42,295 nucleotides of DNA from DATFYM01 sp035315065 (lineage in GTDB: Bacteria > Acidobacteriota > Terriglobia > UBA7540): positions 1 to 42,295 of the forward strand of contig DATFYM010000018.1 of NCBI GenBank assembly GCA_035315065.1, given 5' to 3'. Under the pieces are notes generated by a model. The model ran no database searches and was not told the DNA's origin. It was given only the letters and a program-made list of their open reading frames with translations. The position numbers and the translations under genes are program-made. Numbering within the stretch: the stretch's first letter is position 1; each line of letters opens with the position of its first letter. Shown here in pieces: positions 1 through 10,937 of the stretch.

Positions 1-2181
1 ATTCAAGTTGGGCTGTCCAAGAACGCGAAAGACGCCAAGATCTTCGATCCCCTTGACCTCCCGCATGACACTGACGACCTCATTGGCTTTTTCCTCCAGG
101 GTCTTCAAATCGTCCCCATAGACCTTGGTGGCGAGCTCACCTTTAACGCCACTGACCGCCTCTTCCATGTTGTCTTCGATAGGCTGAGAAAACCCCCAGA
201 TTACACCCGGGATTTTCTCCAATTCACGGTTCATCGCCGCGATCAGTTCCTCCTTGTTCTTGTGCAACCCGGGACGCCATTGCTCTTTCGGCTTCAGGCC
301 GACGTAGTATTCGGTGTTGAAAAAGCCGGTGGTGTCCGTTCCGTCATCCGGACGCCCGGTTTGACTGGTGCATTCGGTAGCCTCAGGAAAAGAGCAAAGT
401 ACTATTCGGGCCTGATTCGATAACCGGATGCCTTCGCTCGGTCCGGTGCTGGGCGCTAGAGTGCCGCGCACCCATAGCGCGCCTTCATCCAGGTGGGGCA
501 GAAATTCCGATCCAATGACATCACTCGTTACCAGATAAATGCTCCCCGAGAGAGCAAGCACCGCAATGCCCACCATCACCGAGCGATGATGGACCGACCA
601 AGTCACCGCACGCCGATAGTATTCCGTAAGCCAAGCAAGCACGGGATTGGGCCAGTCGCGGACCTCTTTTTGAAACAGAAAGCTGGCGAGCACCGGCGCG
701 ATGGTGATGGAGAATATGACCGCGCCCAGCAGGGCAAACGCCACCGTCCAGGCCATCGGCCGGAAGAGCCGGCCCTCCACCCGCTGAAGTGTGAAGATCG
801 GCAGATAGGCGGTGATGATAATCATGATGGCGTAGAACACGGGCCGTTGCACCTCGTGCGCGGCGGCTCGGATTCGATCCGGCACCGACTTGTGCACTTC
901 TTCCTTGTGGCCGATGTGGCGAATGATATTCTCGACCATCACCACCGCCCCGTCGACGACCATCCCAAAGTCCAATGCCCCCAGCGAAAGGAGATTCGCG
1001 GAGATGTGGCGCAGGTCAAGGCAGATGGACGCGAACAACAGCGCGAAGGGAATCGTCAAGGCCACGATCAGCGCGGCCCGTACATTACCTAGAAAGAGCA
1101 GCAGAATAATCGTCACCAGAATGAAGCCTTCGGTCAGATTGTGCAGCACCGTATGGGTAGTAAAGCGCACCAGGTCGCTGCGGTCGATGAACGGAACGAT
1201 CTTGACGCCGGGCGGCAAAAGACGCTCGTTCAGCTCCTCCACTTTCTTGTGCAGTCCCTTAAGCGCCGCGTCTGCATCGGCGCCTTTTCGCATGGGTACC
1301 CACGCTGAAACCACATCATCGTTGTCGATGATCCTTCCGTCCTCGCGATGAATCGCATGGCCAAACTGGCCGAGCCTGATCTTGGGTCCCTGGGAGACGA
1401 CCGCGATATCCTTCACCCGGAGCGGTGTGCCGCTCTTGGTGATGATCACCGTGTTTTCGATGTCGTGCACATCTCTGACTTGTCCCACTTCCCGAACGTT
1501 GATCTGCTGGAGGCCCGCTTCAACGAAGCTGCCGCCCGCATTCGCGTTATTATTCGTGAGCTGCTGCTCCACTTGCGCAAGGCTGAGGCCGTAGGCAACG
1601 AGTTTCTCTGGATCGACGCGAACCTGGTATTCACGCGTAGGCCCGCCGAAACTGGCCACGTCGACGATATCAGGGACTGCCTTCAAGTTTTTTTCGACCA
1701 CCCAATCTTCGATCGACTTAAGCTCCATCACGTCGAATTGAGGATTGGTGTTGTGCAGCGTGAAGAAATAAATCTGGCCAACCGGGCTCCAGTCGGTGCC
1801 CATGGTTGGCACGACGCCAGGCGGCAGGGTCACTTGCGAAAGCCGCTCCAGCACTCTCTCGCGATTCCAGGCATTCTGTTCTTCGTCGTCAAAAATGAGC
1901 TTCAGGTCTGAAAGCCCGAAGAGCGAAAACGAGCGCAAATGGGTCACGTGCGGGATGCCGTTCATCACGATTTCGAGCGGGATTGTGACCTGCTGCTCGA
2001 TTTGTTCCGCCGAGATTCCGGGCCACTGGGTGATGATCTCAACATAGTTATCCGCCACGTCGGGGTATGCTTCGACGGGAAGGTTGTGGAACGAGTACAT
2101 TCCCCATGCGAACAGCAGCAGGGCCACCGCCAGCACCAGAAGGCGCTTGTTCAGGGCAAAATCAACTACGGCGCGAATCAT
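1..2181 (-). CDS. Heavy-metal efflux RND pump (CzcA/CusA family), C-terminus outside window
   Basis: This is the inner-membrane proton-driven pump of a tripartite metal efflux system. 727 codons are visible and about 300 C-terminal residues lie beyond position 1 (family length is about 1040). The start is ATG at 2181, with GGAGG seven bases upstream. The N-terminus has the usual first membrane helix followed by a porter domain of CzcA type (VEAYPDV near residue 35, then an ITQWPGIS-like stretch). In the membrane helix near residue 404 the sequence reads DFGMVVDGAVVMVEN. This fits the DFG-x3-DGA-x3-VEN signature of the HME1 subgroup, which is associated with divalent cations (Co, Zn, Ni, Cd) rather than Cu/Ag. 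It is the last gene visible in an operon with the fusion protein and outer-membrane factor upstream. The metal is inferred from the signature only. Confidence 0.95.
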   Translation of the reverse strand, partial: MIRAVVDFALNKRLLVLAVALLLFAWGMYSFHNLPVEAYPDVADNYVEIITQWPGISAEQIEQQVTIPLEIVMNGIPHVTHLRSFSLFGLSDLKLIFDDEEQNAWNRERVLERLSQVTLPPGVVPTMGTDWSPVGQIYFFTLHNTNPQFDVMELKSIEDWVVEKNLKAVPDIVDVASFGGPTREYQVRVDPEKLVAYGLSLAQVEQQLTNNNANAGGSFVEAGLQQINVREVGQVRDVHDIENTVIITKSGTPLRVKDIAVVSQGPKIRLGQFGHAIHREDGRIIDNDDVVSAWVPMRKGADADAALKGLHKKVEELNERLLPPGVKIVPFIDRSDLVRFTTHTVLHNLTEGFILVTIILLLFLGNVRAALIVALTIPFALLFASICLDLRHISANLLSLGALDFGMVVDGAVVMVENIIRHIGHKEEVHKSVPDRIRAAAHEVQRPVFYAIMIIITAYLPIFTLQRVEGRLFRPMAWTVAFALLGAVIFSITIAPVLASFLFQKEVRDWPNPVLAWLTEYYRRAVTWSVHHRSVMVGIAVLALSGSIYLVTSDVIGSEFLPHLDEGALWVRGTLAPSTGPSEGIRLSNQARIVLCSFPEATECTSQTGRPDDGTDTTGFFNTEYYVGLKPKEQWRPGLHKNKEELIAAMNRELEKIPGVIWGFSQPIEDNMEEAVSGVKGELATKVYGDDLKTLEEKANEVVSVMREVKGIEDLGVFRVLGQPNLN

Positions 2182-2215
2182 TTATCGTCCTCCGCACAAT
2201 ATCCGGCACAAGCAG

Positions 2216-2310
2216 GCAATAGGGAGTAGGGAATCGGGAGTAGCAGACAAAGACAAAAGACTTCATCCTGCCCCACTCACTACTCCTGATTCCCTATTCC
2301 CTGCTCCCTC
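2216..2310. repeat. Heptamer inverted repeat, AGGGAAT/ATTCCCT family
   Basis: This spacer lies between the fusion protein and the RND pump. The left arm (2216-2243) has units such as AGGGAGT and AGGGAAT. The right arm (2279-2310) has ATTCCCT and GCTCCCT. Both arms show a 7-nt period and are mutually complementary, separated by about 35 nt. The right arm ends next to the fusion-protein stop codon at 2314. A hairpin within the operon could attenuate transcription between the two genes; that role is inference. Confidence 0.8.
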
Positions 2311-2313
2311 CAT

Positions 2314-3459
2314 CTACTGTTCCGTCGTCGCTTGAAGCACCAGGGCGTTGACTACCACCTGCTGACCCGGCCGGATCCCGGACCTGATTTCCTGCATCTT
2401 CCCGGGCAGCATCTTTCCTCCGGACACCTCAATGCGGCGGAAATTCCCGCCTTCCATCGGTACATAGACCCAATCGCGATCGTGCAAGTGCAGCACCGCG
2501 GTCGCCGGAACCGTGGCGTGGGATTCCTTCTTTGGCCCGAAGAACGTAGCGGTCACGAACATGCCGAGCCGCAGCATTCCCGGGTTAAGAACTTCCAGGC
2601 GAACCTTGGCGGTGCGCAGGTTGGGATCCAAAATCGCCCCGATATTGCTGATCCTGCCCTGGAGGGCCAAGTCTGGGTATGCATTCAGGTGAATGTTGGC
2701 ATACTCACCGAGTCGCACAAACCCAAGATCGTTCTCATACACGTCACATAGAATCCATACGTGCGACACGTCAGATATGGTGAAAGGGTTCGGCGGCGTC
2801 AGGGCTTGTACGCCCGATGAGCTCGTGATCTGCTGGTCCGTGATTACTCCGGATACTGGTGCGTAGACCTCGACGATACCCGAAGGATGGTCTGGATCGG
2901 AACCCAGCAGCCTGAGATGCTCGGTAGTGGTCTCCAGATCGACAACCGCGTTGTCCTCGGTGGTCTGCGCAATTTCGAGGCTGCTCTTCGGAATCGCGCC
3001 GTCGTCGAACAGGATTTTGGCGCGATTGAGCTGTATCTTGGCGAGCTGTTCGTTTTTGACAGCCTTGCGATAGTCAGAATAGGCACCCGCGATGTCACTG
3101 CTTCGCACTTTGAACAGAAGCTGGCCCTTTTTCACTTCGTCGCCAAGCCTGGCACTGATTTCAACCACCCGCCCGGTGGCGAGCGAGGGTACCGGCACCT
3201 GCCGCGACACGTCCGGATTGACGACGCCGGTCACATTCAGCTCCGGCGCTGCGACGAGCTCACCCGCAGTGGCCAGCGGAAACTGCTCCGCGTGGTCCAC
3301 CTTGAAGTTGCTGGAGTCCATATCGGGCTCCACCATCGTGGGAACCGGACCCGTGTCCGCCGTCGGGTTGGCTTGGGCCGTGCCCTTCCGCGCGCACCCC
3401 GTGACGAGAAAGCTCAAGCCCACACACAGAGTTGCTTCGAAAAGAAGTAAGCGATTCAT
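2314..3459 (-). CDS. RND efflux membrane-fusion lipoprotein (CzcB/CusB-like)
   Basis: This periplasmic adaptor links the RND pump to the outer-membrane channel. The reading frame is open further upstream, but the real start is ATG at 3459. It overlaps the TGA of the upstream outer-membrane factor gene by four bases (ATGA) and has GGAGG seven bases upstream, so translation is probably coupled. The 381-residue product begins with a lipoprotein signal peptide and lipobox (FLVTGC, Cys22). A biotinyl-lipoyl-like hairpin domain (VEISARLGDEVKKGQLLFKV) follows, then a coiled-coil alpha-hairpin (residues about 130-185) and beta-barrel and membrane-proximal regions. No His-rich N-terminal metal-binding domain is seen. 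The family assignment is firm; the metal specificity is not. Confidence 0.94.
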   Translation of the reverse strand: MNRLLLFEATLCVGLSFLVTGCARKGTAQANPTADTGPVPTMVEPDMDSSNFKVDHAEQFPLATAGELVAAPELNVTGVVNPDVSRQVPVPSLATGRVVEISARLGDEVKKGQLLFKVRSSDIAGAYSDYRKAVKNEQLAKIQLNRAKILFDDGAIPKSSLEIAQTTEDNAVVDLETTTEHLRLLGSDPDHPSGIVEVYAPVSGVITDQQITSSSGVQALTPPNPFTISDVSHVWILCDVYENDLGFVRLGEYANIHLNAYPDLALQGRISNIGAILDPNLRTAKVRLEVLNPGMLRLGMFVTATFFGPKKESHATVPATAVLHLHDRDWVYVPMEGGNFRRIEVSGGKMLPGKMQEIRSGIRPGQQVVVNALVLQATTEQ

Positions 3460-4775
3460 TGCATGACCTCCCGGCCGGCGGCCACGTTCATTTGGGCCGC
3501 AGCCGTCAAGTAGGAACCAATCAGATTCAAGTACGCCACTCGAGTGTCCCGATAAGCCTTCTCCGAGTCCAACAAATCGAGCAGAGATGCGCCCCCGTTC
3601 TGAAAGGAAATCGAAATCCGGTTGCGGTTGTCCTCGGCCAGCGGCAGATACTTCGCCTTGTATGGCTTCAGGAGATTCAGGGCTTGGATCAATGTCCAAT
3701 AGGCGGAATCGACATCGCTGAAAACCGAGGCCTGCGCGGCCTCCCGCAATCGCTCGTTGCGGCCGATGTCGATTTGCGTACGCAGCTTCTCGCCCTGGTT
3801 CTTGTCGAAGATCCGCAGCGGCACACTCACATTGAAGCCGACATATTGATAGAGTGGGAAGGCCCAACTCAGGTAATTGCTGGTGAGGGAAGGAGCGGCC
3901 ACATCGAAACCAAAGGTCGGGTCCACCGATCCGTTCGCGATGGCAAGCTGGTGGTTGATCTTCGCCAGGTCCACGGACTGCATGGCTGCCTTAAGGTCCG
4001 GCCGCGCTGCCAGCGCAATATTCCGAAACTCCTCGAGCGGCATGAGTTGCTCCTGGAAGTCGTACTGCCCGATTACATCGAACCGATCGATGGGCGTCCG
4101 GTCATTCAGCAACGTCAGGAGCTGGATCTTGCTGGTGCGAAGATTCACCGTCGCGGTTTCGAAATCCGCTTCGAATTGCGCCCGCTGTAGCACCAAACGG
4201 TTCAGATCCACTAGAGCGAGGTCTCCCGCGTCGAACCGCCTTTGATTGACCGCGAGCTCTCGGTCCCAGTAATCCAGGTTCTCTTTCGCGTTCTGGAGCA
4301 CGGCCTTCGCCTGCAACAACTGGACAAAAGCGCTTCGCAGATCGAAAAGCAGACCGCGTTCCTGATCCAAGTACGACGATTCGGTGACGGCGGTGGATTC
4401 CTTGGCGCTGTCACGCCGCAACTCCCGCTTGTGCTGCCGCTCGTGCAGATAACCGACTGAATAGGCGTTGAGGAATTCTTTGAACGGGTTGGATGTCGTA
4501 TTGTGACCAATTTGATCCGCGGTAACCGAGAATTGAGGATTTGGCCGCAAGTAGGCGGTGATCTCCTGAGCCCGCGATTCGTCAATGTTGAGGTGCGCTG
4601 CCTGCAAGGTCGGGTTTGTGGCCTCGAACTTGTCCTTGAGTTGCTGCCAGGTGTAGGCCGTCTGTGCGAAGAGGGTGCGCCCCAGGCATCCAGCCAGGAG
4701 AAACCCAATACAAAAATGTCTGAAGAAGTGCGTGTCGTGAACTGGAATCATTGCGTTATGGCGACACTTGAGCAT
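3456..4775 (-). CDS. TolC/CzcC-type outer-membrane efflux protein
   Basis: This is the outer-membrane channel of the same tripartite pump, 439 residues, the usual length for the family. The N-terminus carries a signal peptide (hydrophobic HFCIGFLLAGCLGRTLFAQ), followed by two outer-efflux-protein repeats rich in long coiled helices, including an ITAYLRPNPQ-like segment near the N-terminus and a VDLNRLVLQRAQFE helix. The start ATG at 4775 is preceded by AGGGGG at suitable spacing; an in-frame ATG at 4751 is a weaker alternative. This gene is first in the operon and overlaps the fusion-protein gene by four bases. The order outer-membrane factor, adaptor, pump is typical for acidobacterial czcCBA-like operons. 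The 235-base spacer upstream probably holds the promoter, but I could not pick a convincing -35/-10 pair. Confidence 0.95.
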   Translation of the reverse strand: MLKCRHNAMIPVHDTHFFRHFCIGFLLAGCLGRTLFAQTAYTWQQLKDKFEATNPTLQAAHLNIDESRAQEITAYLRPNPQFSVTADQIGHNTTSNPFKEFLNAYSVGYLHERQHKRELRRDSAKESTAVTESSYLDQERGLLFDLRSAFVQLLQAKAVLQNAKENLDYWDRELAVNQRRFDAGDLALVDLNRLVLQRAQFEADFETATVNLRTSKIQLLTLLNDRTPIDRFDVIGQYDFQEQLMPLEEFRNIALAARPDLKAAMQSVDLAKINHQLAIANGSVDPTFGFDVAAPSLTSNYLSWAFPLYQYVGFNVSVPLRIFDKNQGEKLRTQIDIGRNERLREAAQASVFSDVDSAYWTLIQALNLLKPYKAKYLPLAEDNRNRISISFQNGGASLLDLLDSEKAYRDTRVAYLNLIGSYLTAAAQMNVAAGREVMQ

Positions 4776-5010
4776 GAGTCTTACCCCCTAAGCCCGCCGC
4801 GCTCGTAAGGCCAGCCCGGCACCGCGTCAAACTCAGCGGCGGCGTTGAGGGTGGTCGCGTTGAGCCGGCGCGCATTGAAAATCAGTCGATGAACCCGGCG
4901 TTATCCTCCAGGCATGCGTCTTCGTGCGAGGGCAGGCACAAATGCCAACCCGGGCGAAGCCAGCCCGATTGCCGGACAGGAATTGCTACCCAGTTGTGGC
5001 GGTGAGAAAA

Positions 5011-5433
5011 CTAGAGGCGGGATAAGGGGGGAGCACGGCCAAACACGGGGGAAAGATAATCTTCGAGCCGCGACGATGTCTCCGGCTCGCACAACCAGCC
5101 GCTGACACGTGCTAAATCAGCCACGAAGGGGAGACGCGAAGAAACGCGGCTCGGCGGAGTGAAAAAGTGCTGCTCGGCGGACGCGGAACCGTGGCTGCCA
5201 GCCCAGCGCTTGGTGAGCCTCGCGCTGGAGTCCTCCATGACGGCCTGCTCTTCGTGCAGGTCATCGGTGACGGAGATAATCGGAAACAGGACGACGAGCG
5301 CGCAACCGAGAGCCAGGAACCCACGGAGAGACCGGTTTCTTTGGCCGCCGAATCGCCGCTTGCGCGGCCACCAGAAATGGAAGCAAGCCGCCGCCAGCAG
5401 CAGCCAACCGAGGTTGAGAATCAGTTCCATCAT
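5011..5433 (-). CDS. Small membrane protein of unknown function upstream of efflux operon
   Basis: The product is about 140 residues (start ATG at 5433 or 5430; both are possible). It begins with a hydrophobic segment (LILNLGWLLLAAACFHFWW), then a basic stretch (PRKRRFGGQRNRS), then a second membrane helix (FLALGCALVVLFPIISVTDD). A soluble tail follows, beginning DLHEEQAVMED. The two-helix layout and the FPIISVTDDLH segment remind me of uncharacterised acidobacterial proteins found near metal-efflux genes, but that is recall, not proof. It lies between rpoD and the efflux operon on the same strand. A role linked to efflux is only inferred from position. A non-functional reading frame cannot be excluded, although the two membrane helices argue for a real gene. 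Confidence 0.65.
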   Translation of the reverse strand: MMELILNLGWLLLAAACFHFWWPRKRRFGGQRNRSLRGFLALGCALVVLFPIISVTDDLHEEQAVMEDSSARLTKRWAGSHGSASAEQHFFTPPSRVSSRLPFVADLARVSGWLCEPETSSRLEDYLSPVFGRAPPLSRL

Positions 5434-5464
5434 TTTGGAATCGAAAATCCAAAATGCAAAATGC
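5434..5464. repeat. Short heptamer array (CAAAATG/GAAAATC units)
   Basis: The 31-base spacer between the rpoD stop codon and the next gene holds three 7-nt units of the type GAAAATC, CAAAATG, CAAAATG. The array ends directly at the rpoD TAA. Only a short complementary piece (TTTTGGA) lies on the other side. It resembles a minimal member of the heptamer family seen throughout the window. Confidence 0.5.
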
Positions 5465-7180
<1,716 letters not shown>

Positions 7181-7357
7181 AGCTTGCGACCCCCAAAGTT
7201 AAGAAACGACACCACGAGATCAATCCACACGCGACAGCTCAGCCGAAGAAGCCTCTCGCCTGCAAAGACCCCTCTTCGTTAGATGTGACTCTTCCATGTA
7301 TGGTTCATTCTATGTTACACCAACCTGAACGGTTTTTCCACCGATTCTCAGGCCAGG

Positions 7358-7490
7358 AAGTCGAGAGTCGAAAAAAGTCGAGAGTCGAAAGTTAAAAGTC
7401 GAAAGGCCAGATGCCTTGAAACTTTGCGGCAACCAACGCCGGGCTTGCTTCTTTAACTTTCGACTTTCGACTTTCAACTTTGGACTTCCT
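7358..7490. repeat. Heptamer inverted repeat, AGTCGAA/TTCGACT family
   Basis: This lies between dnaG and rpoD. The left arm (about 7361-7405) has AGTCGAA, AGAGTCG and AAAGTTA units. The right arm (about 7450-7490) has units TCGACTT, TCGACTT, TCAACTT, TGGACTT in tandem. The period is seven, with one 3-nt slip in the left arm. The right arm runs into the last codons of dnaG and supplies its TGA stop. It would form a hairpin just after dnaG and could limit read-through into rpoD. Confidence 0.85.
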
Positions 7491-9261
7491 CTTGACTGCC
7501 GCCCACCCTGCCCAACTGCGACAGCTCCTTCACCAGCTTGGTCTTGGCCTGCAATAGCTCGGCAAGCCGCGGTTGGTCGTGCTCGCGCTCAGCAGCCTGG
7601 ATATCGCTCTGCAACTTCTCCCGCTCTCGTTCCACTCTGCGGCGGCGCAATGCCCGGCAACAAGCGAGCACGGCCTTCTCATCCACCGCTTCTGCGGGAG
7701 TAAAGGCGCAATCGTAGAGCAGCCGCTTCTCTTCGGCGCTGAACGAATCCTCGATCTCGCTGATCTCCAGTTTCGCTCCCCGGCGACGGAGCTCCAAAAA
7801 CTGCTTGAAGATCCCCTCCGTGAGTAAGCCAACGCAATCCCCTTCCTCAACCAGCTTGGGCAGGAACTCATTGGCCAATTCTTCGCTGGCCAGGAACGCT
7901 CGCAGCAACTGCTTTTCGGCAGGACCGGCCCCGATGGCTTGCGAAGCCTCGGCGGCACGCATTTCTTTGCGCCCTTCGCTTGCTGCACGCTTCAACTCGT
8001 CCCGGAGCAATCGCTCATCCAAGCGCAAACGCTCTGCCACGCGCTGCGACAATTCGTCGCGCAGCAGGCGGCTCGGAATTTTCGCCAGGTAGGGCAGCAG
8101 GGCGTTGGCCGCTGCCACCTTCCCCTCCGGCTTGGTTACATCGTGTTGAGACGCGGCGCGCTCGGTGAGGTAATCGAGATAACTCGGCGCGGCGGCCAGT
8201 CGCTCACGGTAAGGCTCCACGCCCTGCTTGCGGATGAACGAATCCGGGTCGAGACCGGCGGGCAGAGCCAGCACTTTGGCTTCGAACCCCTCCTCCAGAA
8301 GCATGGCGAGCGATCGCTCGGTAGCGGCCACTCCGGCCGAGTCCGGGTCGTAGTTCATCACCGCCCGGCGCGAATAGCGCGCCAGCAAGCGCAACTGGCT
8401 CTCAGTCAGGCTGGTGCCGCAGGAAGCGACCACATTTTCGATGCCCGACGAGGCCACCGCGATGCAATCCATGTAACCTTCCACCAAGATGGCGTAATCG
8501 AGCTTGCGGATGGCCGTGCCGGCGCGGTCGAGGTTGTACAGCACCCGGCTCTTGGTATAAATTGGGGTTTCCGGAGAGTTGAGATACTTGGCGGGCTCGT
8601 CGCCGAGCGCCCTCCCGCCGAAAGCGACCACCTTACCGGAATCGTTGGCGATGGGAAAGATCACCCGTCGCCGGAAACGATCGAAGGAACGCTCGCCCTC
8701 AGTATCTTGTAGCACTAACCCGCTCTTCTTGAGGTCCTCGATCGAGAAGCCCGCCGCCGTCAGGTGCCGGGTCAGCGCCCTGCCCTCGGAAGGCGCATAG
8801 CCCAGCCGAAATCGAGCCGTCGTCTCGTCGCTGAGGCCGCGGTCAGCCAGATACGCCTTCGCCAGGCGGCCCTCCACGGTGGCGGTCAACTGGGCGGCGA
8901 AAAACCTGGCAGCTACGTCGTGGATTTTGTAGAGCGCCGCCCGCTCGCGGGCGTTGGCGTCGTAGGACGCGTCGTCCGCCGACTCGGCAAGGCGAACCCC
9001 CACCTTCTCCGCTACCCGCCGCAGTGCCTCGGGGAAAGTGAGGTTCTCAATCTGCATCACGAACTTGAAAACGTCCCCTCCCACCCCGCAGCCGAAGCAG
9101 TAGAAAAGTTGTTTGGTCGGGCTGACCGAGAAAGATGGGGTCTTCTCCTGGTGGAACGGGCACAATCCGACCATTCTGGTGCCCGCCTTGCGCAGCTTGA
9201 CGTAATCGCCCACGACCCGCACGATGTCCGCCGCCGCCCGAACTTGTTCTGCCTGACTCAT
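7474..9261 (-). CDS. dnaG: DNA primase DnaG
   Basis: This primase synthesises RNA primers at the replication fork. It has 595 residues, the usual size. The N-terminal CHC2 zinc-binding domain has Cys34, His37, Cys55 and Cys58 (CPFHQEKTPSFSV...YCFGCG). The catalytic core follows, with the TOPRIM acidic motifs EGYMD (Glu261) and NYDPDSAG. The C-terminal helicase-binding region is predicted helical (ERLRLDERLLRDELKRA and later KLVKELSQL). The start is ATG at 9261. The final residues (EEVQS) and the stop are encoded inside a heptamer repeat arm, so the extreme C-terminus is probably dispensable and set by repeat DNA. rpoD lies downstream on the same strand. Confidence 0.98.
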   Translation of the reverse strand: MSQAEQVRAAADIVRVVGDYVKLRKAGTRMVGLCPFHQEKTPSFSVSPTKQLFYCFGCGVGGDVFKFVMQIENLTFPEALRRVAEKVGVRLAESADDASYDANARERAALYKIHDVAARFFAAQLTATVEGRLAKAYLADRGLSDETTARFRLGYAPSEGRALTRHLTAAGFSIEDLKKSGLVLQDTEGERSFDRFRRRVIFPIANDSGKVVAFGGRALGDEPAKYLNSPETPIYTKSRVLYNLDRAGTAIRKLDYAILVEGYMDCIAVASSGIENVVASCGTSLTESQLRLLARYSRRAVMNYDPDSAGVAATERSLAMLLEEGFEAKVLALPAGLDPDSFIRKQGVEPYRERLAAAPSYLDYLTERAASQHDVTKPEGKVAAANALLPYLAKIPSRLLRDELSQRVAERLRLDERLLRDELKRAASEGRKEMRAAEASQAIGAGPAEKQLLRAFLASEELANEFLPKLVEEGDCVGLLTEGIFKQFLELRRRGAKLEISEIEDSFSAEEKRLLYDCAFTPAEAVDEKAVLACCRALRRRRVEREREKLQSDIQAAEREHDQPRLAELLQAKTKLVKELSQLGRVGGSQEEVQS

Positions 9262-10017
9262 GGAAGAGGTTGAGGTCGAAGGTCAAGAAGTCAAGGGTTA
9301 AAGATCCAGCGCCCGGTGCCTCCAATTCAGCAATCGGACCAGTGGCGACCATGCTCGACACAATGAAAATAAGCCGCATACCGGCTTCCGTGTGATGCCT
9401 CCCCCTTCCACTCGTCTGAGCCGACGGCCGCCGGTGCGCTCCTGAATTGGCAATCGAGAGAGGGCATTGCATTCAAAATTCAACAAGGTCGGGCAACCGC
9501 CTCCGTAAACCAATGAAACCGATGGCAATATTCGATATGGTTTCGGTGCTCTGGTCCATAACTTATGTGCTTGAAAATAAGTGTCTTACGCCTATGGGTT
9601 CGTTCGTGATGGGGTTGTCTGCGCCGGCGATGGTGTCCGCATCGGGTCGCCGGTCTTGAAGCGTTCTTCATTTGGCGATAGGTACGGCCCGAAATCTGCC
9701 CCGATGCTTTCGGGCGGAATCCAAGGTCACTTTGCCGTCTTTTGGCCGAGTTGGCCCCACCTGGGCCAGCACACGTCATGATAGTAGACCGAGTTGCAAT
9801 CAATTGTCAATCAAATTCTTAGGTTCCGGCGCGGACATCGGCAGAGAGAGGTTGGCTCCACTAAGAGGCTTGTGGGTGAGAAATTATCGTGAGTGAGTCA
9901 AGTTTTTTGGGCGAACGCACACACATCCCCTTCCGCGGGTTTGCGCGCGTTGAACCGGGTACAGGCGGCGACGCCAGCGAGTGGGTCGTGTCTCCGCCTA
10001 CGGACTCTCACGAGTCC
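9262..10017. other. Gene-poor spacer upstream of dnaG
   Basis: This is 756 bases between dnaG and the Ig-like gene. The first 40 bases contain a short heptamer run (GGTCGAA, GGTCAAG, AAGTCAA, GGGTTAA). The rest shows only short open frames without good ribosome-binding sites or recognisable motifs. A dnaG promoter is expected near 9262-9400 but I cannot assign one. Confidence 0.6.
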
Positions 10018-10581
10018 TCACTTGAAGTTGATCACGATGTCGTCGCCCTGAGACCAACCGGCACTGGCATGAAGTGTGATAGTACCCTTCAGAGCCGAAT
10101 GCACGTAGATAACGGCTTCCCCCTGAGCGTTTGTCTTCACGCTCACCGAGCCGCCCGGCGCGCTGGTCGAGCCAGTGCCGCCCGGCCCTGTGGAGATTCC
10201 CACCGACGTGCCGAGGCCGCCAGCATTGGTGAATGAAAATGTCACCGTTTTGCCGGCTACCGGCGTATCTGGGCCGAACCAATTGAGAGTTGCGACGATA
10301 ACCGTTACCGCATCCCAACTGCACACGAGGATGTTCTGAGAACCGGGTCCATGAATCTCATCCCCGCCCGGCGGACGGAAACCGATCGGCACTACGGGAC
10401 CTGGAAAACGGCCTGGGCCGGCGCCCTCCGGCACCAATAAGGATCCAAGCATCGCGGTCAATGCTCGAACCCGATCGTTTAGCGCTTCAACCCTTCGCTG
10501 CAAGATCTCCAGTTGGACAGCCGTTGCAACCTCAGGTGGCTGTGAGCTCGCGGATCTTTCTGCTGCTGTTGATTCGTCCAT
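10018..10581 (-). CDS. Small protein with coiled coil and Ig-like (Big_1/invasin-like) domain
   Basis: 187 residues. ATG at 10581 is preceded by an AGGAG ribosome-binding site (GAGAGGAGAACGAC). No signal peptide is visible. Residues about 20-46 form a heptad-like helix (LEILQRRVEALNDRVRALTAML), followed by a Pro/Gly-rich linker. The C-terminal 100 residues read as a beta-sandwich of bacterial Ig-like group 1 type: PVAGKTVTFSFTNAGG, then NAQGEAVIYVHSALKGTITL, ending WSQGDDIVINF. Big_1 domains usually occur in surface or secreted proteins, so the absence of an export signal is odd. It could travel by an unrecognised route or be a subunit of a larger assembly through the coiled coil. Function unknown. 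Confidence 0.75.
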   Translation of the reverse strand: MDESTAAERSASSQPPEVATAVQLEILQRRVEALNDRVRALTAMLGSLLVPEGAGPGRFPGPVVPIGFRPPGGDEIHGPGSQNILVCSWDAVTVIVATLNWFGPDTPVAGKTVTFSFTNAGGLGTSVGISTGPGGTGSTSAPGGSVSVKTNAQGEAVIYVHSALKGTITLHASAGWSQGDDIVINFK

Positions 10582-10937
10582 GTCGTTCTCCTCTCTTCGG
10601 AGTGCTTTACGCCGCTACGATTCGTTTGCCTTGACACAATTCAAGCGTTATTTTGCCAATGACTCTAACTCACGTTGCCTGGATTTCCGTTTTCATTTTC
10701 CGGCCTACCGATAACATACAGCCGACCGCCTCTGAACGCAAGGCTCCAAAAGGTTCGGTTCGGGTGCTTGCGTAGTGGAGCAGTTTGAAGATCTGTGGCG
10801 GGGACGTGCTAGGATAGCCGTATGGCAAAAGCCACCTGATAAAGGCCGCCGGGTGGTCGTGGTTCATCCCTCTAAGTCAATGGCCCAATGGCGGCAATGA
10901 CTTGAATCCATCTTTCTTGCTCTTGACTCGGGCTCTT
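10582..10937. other. Spacer without recognisable gene
   Basis: 356 bases between the Ig-like gene and the DUF4097-type gene. I see no convincing coding frame, no heptamer array and no strong hairpin. The part near 10600-10680 is relatively AT-rich on the side of the Ig-like gene and is the likely place for its promoter. Confidence 0.5.

Noticed and set aside
9480..9803. Small minus-strand gene upstream of dnaG
   Set aside because: His/Arg-rich product with no family resemblance, no ribosome-binding site and no codon bias.
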